The notes beneath the pieces are model-generated. The model did no database searches, had not been told where the DNA came from, and was given only the letters and a program-made list of their open reading frames with translations. 19,143 nt of DNA. It comes from Entophlyctis helioformis (lineage: Eukaryota; Chytridiomycota; Chytridiomycetes; Chytridiales; Chytriomycetaceae). Of the stretch, positions 12,201-19,143 are shown in pieces; position 1 is the first letter of the stretch, and every line of letters starts with the position of its first letter. The stretch covers positions 1 through 19,143 of the forward strand of contig JAHLKH010000337.1 in assembly GCA_025526915.1 (NCBI GenBank), given 5' to 3'. Position numbers and translations under genes: made by a program.

Positions 12201-15200
12201 CTTGAACATGCGCTGCCACACTTGGCTGCAAACTCGCCGCTCGCAAACGGATCGGCCAGGAACTTGTCGGCCGTCATCTCGGGAAGGTTGATGTATCCAG
12301 GCGACACGCCAATGCCGCCAATGAACAATCTCGCCCATCACGCCAGCAGGCACGCGACGCTGCTGCTCGTCCAGGATGTACGACGTCATGTTTGGCTCAA
12401 TGGCCCGACCGTCACGCTGTCCTTGATTTCAATGAGAGCAGCGTGTGAGACAAACGTCTCCGACGGTCCGTATGCATTGACGAAGGTGGCCTTGGAAGCC
12501 CACAGTCCTTCAGACACTGGGGCAGACTTCGCCGCGACGGTAACGCTCTTGAGTCGGGGATAGTCGGCGGGGTTTCCAATCTGTGCGAGACCCGTGGTGT
12601 GATCATCAAGACGTGCGATCGGCAATAGTGGCGAAGACGTCATCTGTGCGCATCACAAGCGTGCATCCGTGGCACAGCGATCCCCACACTTCCCACTGGC
12701 ACATGTCGAATCCAATGGCCATGAACTGCATGACACGGGCACGGCACACATCCGACATTTGCTGATGTTATGGCGACGATATTGACCATGCCGCCGTGAG
12801 TGACTGGCACTCCCTTGGGGTTGCCCGTCGAGCCTGACGTGTACACGATCATGAACACATCCGATCGAGATGCGGCGTGCTGCTTGTCGCCGATGCCTGG
12901 AATGCGACAACGGCCTTGGTTGATGCGGCTGTCTGGAGAGCATCGGCCGACACCATCACACTCGCACGGTGGATGGCAGCTGCAGCTGGTCGATGTGCTC
13001 TTGTTCAGACTCAGTCGACAGCACAACCGTCACGCCGGCATCGGCGAGAATGAACCGGATGCGCTCGGCTGGGAACTTGGAGTCGAGCGGCACAATCGTC
13101 GCGCCAGTCTTGAGCACAGCGAGCAGTGCAAGCGGGAACTCGAGGCATCGCTGCATGATCACTGCGACGCGCGAGCCAACGCCAATGCCGCCAAGTGCGA
13201 CGATCTGGTTGGCAAGCAGAGTGCCGCACTTGTCCAGTTCGCCATACGTGATCGAGTCGTCGCCGTACTCGACGGCCGTCCAGTCGGGATGCTCCACTGC
13301 GCGTGCCTCGAAGCCGTGGTGCACTGCCTCGTATGGCAGATCCACAAGTGGTCCGAAGCTGTGTGCGTCGAGCAGTTGCTGCTGTGCGGCCGTGAGTTCG
13401 TCCATGTTGGCAACCGTCACGGTATCAAGCGCTCGCCATTCATCGCTGATTCGCCTGCGAGCTGGAGAAGGACAGTCGCAAACTTGTCGATCATCGACCG
13501 CACAACGGCCTCGTGGACTTGGTGTGCTTCAAAGATGCATCCGACACTGACGAGATCATCCTGCTGCACAATCACAAGCGCGATCGGCGAATCAACGAAT
13601 TCCTCGACTTGCACTCTCTCGAGACTGAATGGCAGCTCGACACCGTCAACGTCGCTCGTCGGTAGTTCTCAAACACCATGATCGTGTCAAACAGCTTGTC
13701 CGTCGTTGGCACCCGACCATCGCTGCACGTCCACAAGCGAGCTGTGCGAGTGCGGCATTGCATCCGCCGAGAAGGACTGCATCGATGCAAGCAGCTGCGA
13801 CGCCGTCATGTCGTCCGTCAAGTGAGCCGGCACGGGGATCGTGTTGATGAGCACACCGACTGTCTGGTCCAGGCCGTCGATGCCCCGTCACGTCCAGACA
13901 CAACTGAGCCAAACACGACGTGCTCGCTGCGTGTGTAGTGTCGCAGTGTCATGGCCCAGGCGGCACGCAGCAGTGTCGACACTGTGATGCCCTGCGTCTT
14001 GCACACCTCGTTGAGCCGTGCAAGCGTCACAATCTCCTCGAAGCGCTTGTACTTGGGACCAAGGAGTGCGTCGGCATCGGGTTTTGGAAGCGACAGCTTG
14101 GACGTATTGGCGACCAGCGACAGCGACTCGGCCCAGAACGCCTGGCTGGCGTCGGGAGACTGGCCGATCTGCCACTCGACATAGTCACGGAACGAGGCTC
14201 CCTCGGCGACCACCGGTTGGCCGACACATGCTCGAATCAGGTTGCTTTCGATGATAGGTGACGACCAACCATCTGTGACAGAGTGGTGCTGCGTCCAGAA
14301 CAGGCGGACACGGCCATCTGACATGTCGAGTGCGGTGGATGTGTGTCAATGGCAGTCAGTACAAGCCATACAGCATGCATGTAGGCGTCATCAAGGCAAT
14401 GTACATCTTACCTCGAGAGCAACGCTGTGGAATCGCTGGAACGACTTGCTTGCCATGCTGAAGCCGCGTTGGCGGTCGGATGCAAGGAACGCGTCTGTCA
14501 TGGCATCAAGCGACTGCGTGTCGACCGGCCACGTGTCCGCACTGCGTGTCCATTCGCTGTGGTCCGCCTTGGCAACAACCTGGATCAGGCCGCCGCTGGT
14601 CGACACAAACGCCGTGCGCATGATCGCGTACTGTTCTGCAACAGCGCCAAACGCCTTCTGCAGCGTCGCAACATCAAGATCGCCGCGGATGTCCAGCACT
14701 GTCTGCACCACGTACTCGCTCGGGTCGCGCATCATCGCAGACAGGAATCCAAGCTGCAGCGGCGTGACCGGGTACATGTCGTCCACATCAACCGGCCGCA
14801 GTCCAAGCACCGTGAGTGACTCAGACTCTGCCTCGGCAAGCGCAGCCTCAGACGGCAGCAGCGGCACGTCGGCAAGCACACGGCCGCCGATCGTCGCAGC
14901 GTCTGTGCAGTGTGCAACAATGCGCTGCATCCACACTGACCACTGCGACATCCACAACTCGAGCATCTCTGCCGTCATCATGAACTCTTCAGATGTCACA
15001 TCCAGCACAAGATCCGCTCCATCGTGAAGACAGCTGATGTTGCACGGGTGGAACAGCTTGTCGTCTGGGTTGACGGACCAAGACTCCTCGAGCGTCGTGT
15101 CCATGGCAAAGAACGCATCGTCGCCCTCGAGAGACTGGAAACGACCGAGGTAGTTGAACGACACGCGGTGGCCAGCATGCGACTGGACGGTTGCCGTGGC

Positions 15201-18200
15201 GTCGCTGGATGGCGCAAGGTGCTTGATGGCGCCATACGACAGTCCCTTGTGCGGCACACTGCGCAGCTTGTGCTTGACCTGCCGCAGCACGTCGCCAATG
15301 TGCGACTCGCGAGACGCCGTGAACATGGCTGGGTAGACCGTCGTGAACCAGCCGACCGTGTTGGTGACGTCGAGACCGTCAGTCCACGGCTCGCGTCCGT
15401 GGCCCTCGAGATCGATGCACAGCTGGTGGCTGCCGTTGCTGTCTGCCGACGACCGCAAATCAGCCAGTGCGAATGTGAGCGCAGCAAGCACAATGTCCTG
15501 GATGTTGGTGCCATACGGCATGTTGGCGGCATCCAGCTGGCTGGTGACCGATGCATCCACGACACCGCGACTGCTGTGCACCGTGGATGCCACGAGAGCA
15601 CCATCGACAGACGCCACATCGGGCTGCTGACCAAAGCCGTCGTCGTGGCCCATGAATGCGTCCCACTTGGCAATGCTGGCAGCATTCAGCTGGGCCGCAA
15701 ACTCGGTCTGCTGCTCCGACCACGCCTTGAACGAGAGCGTCTTGGGCGGCAGCGAGCCGCCAGTCAGCAGCGTCTGCAAGTCGTCCAGCAGGATGCGCCA
15801 CGACACGAGATCCACGACCAGATGGTGTGCCGTGAACAGCAGACGCTGCGTGCCGTCGGGAAGACCAAACAGCGATGCTGCAAAGACAGGGCCGTCGGTG
15901 ATGGACAGCGACTGCTGCACGCTGCGCACGGCGGCCTCGAGGTCGTCGACAGATGCAAGCGGCACAAACGGCACATTGACGGCGGGAATGGCGTCAGGTG
16001 CCAGGATGTGCTGCGACCAAGCGATGGCGCCAGATACAGCATCCACAGTGCGCGTGTATCGTGTGCGGAACACGTCGTGGTGCGTGGCAAGTGCAGCGAT
16101 GGCCGAGCACAGAGACGCAGCGTCGAGAGCATCGCGCGGCCTGACAACAAAGCCTTGGTTGAAGTGGTTGATGTCCAGCCACGAGTGGTTGAAGAACTTG
16201 TGCTGGATGGGCGTCAACGGCACAGGGCCAGAGACTGGCGCAAACAGCTGTGCGGCATCGACAGTGGCAACGACCTTGGCGGCGGCAGCGAGCGACGACA
16301 GCCGTGGCGACTTGAAGATCAGGGTTGTGGTGATGGCGAAGCCGGCAGTCTTGGCCTTGGCAACCAGACGAATGGCCGAGATCGAGTCGCCACCAAGTGC
16401 AAAGAACGACGTGTTGCGGCCAATCGAGTCAACCGGCACACCAAGCACATCGGCCCACACGGCTGCCATGCGCATCTCGGCAATCGCTCGACAGGCTCTC
16501 GACACAATCACAACGTCCATGGTGGCGAGTGCCTTCTTGTCCGTCTTGCCGTTGGCGTTGGTCGGCATGGCGTCCAGTCCCACAAACACGGCCGGCACCA
16601 TGTACGCTGCAAGTGCTCCGACACCACATCGCGCAGCTCGTCGGCGTCAATGTCGGCCGGTGTCACGAAGCCAACTAGGTGCGTCTTGTCCTTGACAATC
16701 GCTGCGGCTGCTGTCACACGCGGGTGCTTCATCAGTGGGCTGCAACCTCGTCCAGCTCAATGCGGTATCCCTTGAGCTTGACCTGATCGTCGCGACGTCC
16801 GACGATCTCGAAGCGGCCGTCGGGAAGCATGCGTCCGAGATCGCCTGTCTTGAACATGCGACTGCCACACTTGGCTGCAAACTCGCTGCTCGCAAACGGA
16901 TCGGTCAGGAACTTGGCGGCCGTCATCTCGGGAAGGTTGATGTATCCAGGCGACACGCCAATGCCGCCAAGATACACCTCGCCCATCACGCCAGCAGGCA
17001 CGCGGCGCTGCTGCTCGTCCAGGATGTAGCACGAGGCGTTGTCGATGGCAGATCCGATTGTGATGTCATCGCCAACAGCGAGCTTGGCGGCGTGCGACAT
17101 GATCGAGATCTCCGTTGGTCCGTATTCGTTCGTGAACGTTACGTTGGACGCCCACAGATCCTTGAGCTCCTTGGGGACACGCCTCACCAACTACAGTTAC
17201 TCCCATAAGACCAGGGAAGTTGGACGGATCGCCAAGCTGCGATAGACCGGTTGGTGTGATGATGATGGCGTCGACCTTGGCAATGGTGGAAAGGCGTCTT
17301 CCTCGCGAAGCACAAGAGTGCCGCCATTGCAGAGTGCTGTCCAGATCTCGCACTGGCAGCCGTCGAATCCGACTGCCATGAACTGCGCCATTCGCATGCC
17401 TGGCGTGCAGCCGAATCGCTGGTTGCAGTTGCTGACGATGTTGACGGCACCAGCATGGGCACTGGCGCCCTTGGGGTTGCCCGTCGAGCCTGACGTGTAC
17501 ACGATCATGAACACATCCGATCGAGATGCGGCGTGCTGCTTGTCCGCCGATGCCTGGAATGCGACAACGGCCTTGGTTGATGCGGCTGTCTGGAGAGCAT
17601 CGGCCGACACCATCACAACTCGCAGGGTGGATGGCAGCTGCAGCTGGTCGATGCGCTCTTGTTCAGACTCGGTCGACAGCACAACCGTCACGCCGGCATC
17701 AGCGAGAATGAACCGGATGCGCTCGGCTGGGAACTTGGAGTCGAGCGGCACAATCGTCGCGCCAGTCTTGAGCACAGCGAGCAGTGCAAGCGGGAACTCG
17801 AGGCATCGCTGCATGATCACTGCGACACGCGAGCCAACGCCAATGCCGCCAAGTGCGACGATCTGGTTGGCAAGCAGAGTGCCGCACTTGTCCAGTTCGC
17901 CATACGTGATCGACTCGTCGCCGTACTCGACGGCCGTCCAGTCGGGATGCTCCACTGCGCGTGCCTCGAAGCCGTGGTGCACTGCCTCGTATGGCAGATC
18001 CACGAGTGGTCCGAAGCTGTGTGCGTCGAGCAGCTGCATCTGAGCAGGCGACAGATCCCACAGCGGCTGATCGACGACTTGGATGCGACTGCAGATGCAA
18101 GCTGGCCGACCGTAAAGTCAAACTCGGCCAGGATCGACGACGCCTGCGTGTGCGACAGCTGTTCAAAGTACAGTGCCGTCAGGCTGATGCCAGTTGCACT

Positions 18201-19143
18201 TGGGAACATGATCAGCTCGAACGTGTACGCCAAGACCGCGACGATCCTTGCGATTCAACTTGGCTGAACGGCAGCTTGGAGCCAGCATCGCCAGACAGTC
18301 GGCCGTCCTCTGGCAGGTTCTCAAACACAAACAGTGTCTGGAACAGCTTGGCGTCCGATGCGAGGCCACTCCACTTGTGCACGTCGATCAGACCCGTGTG
18401 CGAGTGTGGCAGCATCTGTCCGTGGTCAGACTGCACGGCACGCAGGACATCGGATGCATCAGCGGTGTCCGAGTCGATGCGCACTCGGCACGGCACGGTG
18501 TTGATCATGGCTCCAACAATGCTGCAGTCAAGGATGCATGTGCGAGTGTCAGTCAACAGCCATGCACACACAACCCACAAGCAGCAAACAGCATGCGACT
18601 CACCGATCGGCACCAGCAACGGGGATCTCACGGCCAGACAGCACCTGGCCAAACACGATGTCGCTGGATCGCGTGTACTTGCGCAGCGTCATGGCCCATG
18701 CTGCCTTGAGGAACACGGCGACCGTGACGCCTGCCGCCTTGCACGCCGCCTGCATCTGTGCCATCGGCAGGCTGCACTCGAGCGACAGCGGCTTGTCCTC
18801 GAGATGGCGTCCTCAGAGTCCCACTTGCCGAGCGACAGTGGCTCGGCTGGTGCGACACCGGCAAGGTACTCGCGCCAGAACGACTCGGTGGCGGCTGCAT
18901 CCTGTGCGGCGATGTAGTCCACCACAGACCGGAATGCGGGTCGCTCCTCGAGTGCGTGGCCCATATGCTGCAAGCAATCGCCCATGATCATCGGCAGAGA
19001 CCAGCCGTCGTACAGCGTGTGGTGGATCGTGAGCACAACAACAGGATGCGAGTCGCTGCGTTGGTCAGCAGCGACAGGCGGATCCAGTGCTTGTCGCCGA
19101 CGGCAAAGCCACGAGCCTTGTCTTGTTCGAGGAACGCGGCAAT
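1..19143 (-). CDS. Partial non-ribosomal peptide synthetase megagene, five modules, open at both ends
   Basis: A single multimodular NRPS gene fills the window on the minus strand. The domain order is C1(part)-A1-T1-E1, C2-A2-T2, C3-A3-T3-E3, C4-A4-T4, C5-A5-T5, C6(part). It is supported by repeated core motifs: adenylation motifs [24 protein letters not shown] and NGKTDKK; carrier motif LGGDSIS; condensation motifs HHxxxDG; and E-domain motifs [13 protein letters not shown] and NYLGRF. The synthetase would activate amino acids with ATP, load them on phosphopantetheine arms and join them, epimerizing residues 1 and 3 of this segment. Coding is interrupted by six spliceosomal introns and by many one- or two-base frame breaks, most of them probably sequence errors. 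No initiator region, loading module or release domain is present, so the gene extends beyond both ends or the contig is a collapsed repeat. The 19.1 kb seen corresponds to roughly 6,200 codons. Confidence 0.93.
277..3540 (-). CDS. NRPS module 5: C5-A5-T5
   Basis: This is part of the single megagene. C5 starts at about 3540 ([10 protein letters not shown] at 3531-3502). The catalytic histidines are at 3144-3139, and a base is missing relative to C1 and C3 just after them, near 3137, which breaks HHTLYDG. The intron is at 2640-2723. A5 spans about 2120-670, with [10 protein letters not shown] at 1615-1586, FDVCQWE and VITPTGL downstream, NAYGPSE near 1240 and the A10 lysine at 672-670. T5 has its serine at 512-510 and then continues as the condensation-type carrier, without an E domain. 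The pocket matches A3 (D-V-W-V-T-A-A-I-I-K), so the same residue is expected, here left in L form. Further frame breaks lie near 655, 740, 915, 975, 1190, 1555, 1590, 1695, 2000, 2120 and 2255. Confidence 0.86.
2640..2723 (-). other. Spliceosomal intron in C5
   Basis: The intron is 84 nt, phase 2, GTGAGT at 2723 to CTGCAG ending at 2640, with CTGAC at 2670-2666. It is homologous to the C1 and C3 introns; the length differs by two bases in a short CAG/CAA run near the donor. Confidence 0.91.
3541..6963 (-). CDS. NRPS module 4: C4-A4-T4, with a divergent A domain
   Basis: This is part of the single megagene. C4 begins at about 6867 ([10 protein letters not shown] at 6849-6820), is interrupted by the intron 6396-6488, and has HHSVTDG at 6366-6346. 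From 5934 the frame is open through the rest of C4 ([21 protein letters not shown]) and all of A4 (about 5415-4036). A4 motifs are [11 protein letters not shown] at 4974-4942, YGATE at 4596-4582, YDTGD at 4344-4330 and NGK ending at 4036. A private intron (3940-4035) sits directly after the A10 lysine; T4 follows with its LGGDSIS serine at 3780-3778. A4 is clearly unlike the four other A domains along its length; its tentative pocket is D-S-H-S-F-V-D-I-L-K, pointing to a different, possibly polar, substrate. There is no E domain. Breaks in C4 lie near 5940 and 6326. Confidence 0.9.
3940..4035 (-). other. Spliceosomal intron between A4 and T4
   Basis: The intron is 96 nt, phase 0, GTGAGC at 4035 to TGGCAG ending at 3940, with CTGAC at 3982-3978. 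It follows the codon of the A10 lysine exactly (PMNVNGK) and leads into [12 protein letters not shown], matching [10 protein letters not shown] in the other modules, which have no intron here. Unspliced, the frame stops after VSRR. Confidence 0.9.
6396..6488 (-). other. Spliceosomal intron in C4
   Basis: The intron is 93 nt, phase 1, GTAAGA at 6488 to TGTCAG ending at 6396, with CTGAC at 6436-6432. Exon 1 ends CTC GAA G and exon 2 begins AT GGC CGT, giving [16 protein letters not shown]. This copy shows the correct phase of the homologous intron in C2. Confidence 0.9.
6964..8328 (-). other. Epimerization domain E3
   Basis: This is the second E domain, converting the module 3 residue to the D form. 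It contains the same ordered motifs as E1: [17 protein letters not shown] at 7905-7885, [27 protein letters not shown] and VSFNYLGRF, all intact and in an unbroken frame. It differs from E1 at only a few bases by eye, for example in the VDDAQLF versus VDAAQLF segment and the LADVRSS versus LADLRSS segment. This indicates a recent duplication of the whole C-A-T-E-C-A-T unit or ongoing homogenization. Confidence 0.92.
6964..11500 (-). CDS. NRPS module 3: C3-A3-T3-E3
   Basis: This is part of the single megagene. C3 starts at about 11500 ([10 protein letters not shown]), has HHTLYDG at 11103-11083 and the intron 10604-10685, and ends near 10150. A3 spans about 10083-8623 with [10 protein letters not shown] at 9577-9548, NAYGPSE at 9209-9189 and the A10 lysine at 8625-8623. 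T3 has LGGDSIS with the serine at 8463-8461. E3 follows at about 8328-6964. The tentative pocket is D-V-W-V-T-A-A-I-I-K, the same as A5. From 9144 to the intron at 6488 the frame is open without a break; the methionine at 9144 lies inside the A domain and is not a start codon. Frame problems sit near 9150-9240, 10193, 10250, 10550, 10842, 10885, 11057, 11142, 11243 and 11550. Confidence 0.89.
10604..10685 (-). other. Spliceosomal intron in C3
   Basis: The intron is 82 nt, phase 2, GTGAGT to CTGCAG, with CTGAC at 10633-10629. It has the same position as in C1 and C5, joining GAD-R to [10 protein letters not shown]; a base is missing near 10613 relative to the other copies, inside the intron. 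Confidence 0.9.
11501..14885 (-). CDS. NRPS module 2: C2-A2-T2
   Basis: This is part of the single megagene. After the E1-C2 linker, C2 starts at about 14789 with [10 protein letters not shown] at 14771-14742. It is interrupted by the intron 14318-14411, continues with QHHSVTDG (HHSVTDG at 14288-14268), and ends near 13460. Its sequence type fits a D-donor-accepting C domain, as expected after E1. A2 runs about 13350-11896 ([10 protein letters not shown] at 12840-12811, NAYGPSE near 12460, A10 lysine at 11898-11896). T2 has its LGGDSIS serine at 11737-11735. There is no E domain; T2 leads directly to C3. The tentative A2 pocket is D-M-W-M-T-A-A, with the last two variable positions uncertain (perhaps V-S). 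Frame breaks versus sister copies include 12180, 12210, 12532, 12597, 12760, 12961, 13664 and 13713. A2 is the A domain closest to A3 and A5 but differs in small patches at pocket positions. Confidence 0.87.
14318..14411 (-). other. Spliceosomal intron in C2
   Basis: The intron is 94 nt, from GTAAGA at 14411 to TGTCAG ending at 14318, with CTGAC at 14359-14355. It joins …HSVALE to [12 protein letters not shown] just upstream of the catalytic histidines. In this copy one base is missing immediately before the donor compared with C4 (CTCGAG versus CTCGAAG), so the phase looks wrong here but is right in C4. Confidence 0.87.
14886..16250 (-). other. Epimerization domain E1
   Basis: This E domain converts the carrier-bound L-residue of module 1 to a D/L mixture before transfer to the next, D-selective C domain. 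It lies inside an unbroken reading frame running from 16601 to the intron at 14411. Visible motifs in order are [10 protein letters not shown], the catalytic HHLVVDL at 15827-15807, [27 protein letters not shown] and VSFNYLGRF. The second histidine of HHxxxD and the glutamate of EGHGRE, both expected for activity, are present. The Leu after the catalytic Asp (in place of the Gly usual in bacterial E domains) is, from memory, typical of fungal E domains. The DNA is near-identical to E3 at 6964-8328, with only scattered substitutions. Confidence 0.92.
14886..19143 (-). CDS. NRPS module 1: C1 (C-terminal part)-A1-T1-E1
   Basis: This is part of the single megagene. C1 enters at the right edge in frame (…[10 protein letters not shown]) with its catalytic motif HHTLYDG at 19024-19004 and a downstream intron at 18522-18603. 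The motif type is that of C domains accepting an L-donor, so the preceding module probably lacks an E domain. A1 spans about 18003-16545, with [10 protein letters not shown] at 17496-17467, YGPTE near 17130 and the motif A10 lysine at 16547-16545. T1 carries LGGDSIS with the phosphopantetheine serine at 16385-16383. E1 runs about 16250-14886. By alignment to the GrsA pocket, A1 reads roughly D-G-C-I-T-V-E-I-M-K, different from the other A domains; the FDGCQCE core replaces a tryptophan conserved in A2, A3 and A5. I do not assign a substrate. Frame breaks occur near 16480-16500 (a compensating pair), 16610, 16737, 17195, 17290, 18068, 18236, 18806 and 18960. Confidence 0.88.
17039..17465 (-). 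other. Divergent substrate-binding block in A1 (mosaic patch)
   Basis: This roughly 430-base block is flanked by near-identical sequence shared with A3 and A5. It runs from just after the [10 protein letters not shown] motif to just before the [13 protein letters not shown] segment, so it holds all pocket-lining residues except the A10 lysine. Inside it A1 is homologous to, but clearly diverged from, A3; outside it they are near-identical. The pattern is that of an exchanged or independently retained specificity subdomain. Confidence 0.78.
18522..18603 (-). other. Spliceosomal intron in C1
   Basis: The intron is 82 nt, phase 2, from GTGAGT at 18603 to CTGCAG ending at 18522. A CTGAC branch-point-like element lies at 18552-18548. 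Splicing joins …VAGAD-R to [10 protein letters not shown], restoring a standard C-domain segment; without splicing the frame stops at the TGA inside GTGAGT. Confidence 0.9.

Larger units (their letters stand above)
11223..19143 (-). repeat. Long tandem unit, copy 3 (C-A-T-E-C-A-T, 7.9 kb)
   Basis: This direct repeat of 3265-11222 in the same orientation encodes modules 1 and 2, with unit boundaries cutting inside C domains. Identity is very high by eye over A flanks, T, E and C. The exceptions are the block 17039-17465 (A1 substrate-binding part), patches in A2, and the A2/A4 region, where the two long units carry unrelated-looking A domains. Its last bases match the bases just left of 3265 and 11223. 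Confidence 0.9.

Noticed and set aside
18522..18603. The short CAG/CAA run near the intron donors as a functional microsatellite
   Set aside because: It is only a few units long and varies between copies like the other length errors; nothing further supports a role.
1..19143. Decayed pseudogene array
   Set aside because: Catalytic motifs are preserved in the intact stretches, breaks are mostly private single-base changes, and low-copy parts are unbroken. Sequence error explains this better, though some real lesions cannot be excluded.
1..19143. Bacterial origin (NRPS clusters of Streptomyces, Pseudomonas or similar)
   Set aside because: Six introns with GT...AG borders and CTGAC elements restore conserved protein segments when removed, which a bacterial gene would not need.

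Overview
The whole window is one strand of a giant non-ribosomal peptide synthetase (NRPS) gene, read right to left on the minus strand. Neither its start nor its end is inside the window. Six short GT...AG introns, each with a CTGAC branch-point-like element, show that the source is a eukaryote. The E-domain motif [11 protein letters not shown] is the form I associate with fungal NRPSs. A fungus is the best guess, but I cannot name the lineage, and a fungus-like microbe such as an oomycete is not excluded.

Domain order from N to C terminus (right to left): C1 (second half)-A1-T1-E1 | C2-A2-T2 | C3-A3-T3-E3 | C4-A4-T4 | C5-A5-T5 | C6 (first half). That is five modules. Two carry an epimerization (E) domain and would present a D-residue. 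The condensation (C) domains fall in two types that match this plan: C2 and C4, which follow E domains, have QHHSVTDG; C1, C3 and C5 have IHHTLYDG (C5 with a frame break). The expected peptide segment is D-X1, L-X2, D-X3, L-X4, L-X5, where A3 and A5 have the same pocket residues. No loading module, thioesterase, reductase or terminal C domain is visible.

At DNA level the window is a tandem array: a short unit (1-3264) and two long units (3265-11222 and 11223-19143), near-identical over kilobases. Differences are concentrated in patches that matter for function: the substrate-binding part of A1, small patches at pocket positions of A2, all of A4, and the second half of the carrier domains. The last base of the window abuts the first base exactly in repeat phase and in codon phase, so the window closes on itself as a seamless five-module ring. 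This may reflect an assembly-graph cycle, meaning the true array could be longer.

The reading frame is broken many times, mostly by one-base losses private to one copy. Breaks are frequent where sequence exists in three or more copies and nearly absent in low-copy stretches (4036-5934, 6489-9144, 14412-16480). I read most of them as sequencing or polishing errors, not gene decay.

Apart from the six introns (82-96 nt each) everything is coding on the minus strand. I see no promoter, terminator, RNA gene, mobile element or CRISPR array, and no gene-free stretch over 300 bases.
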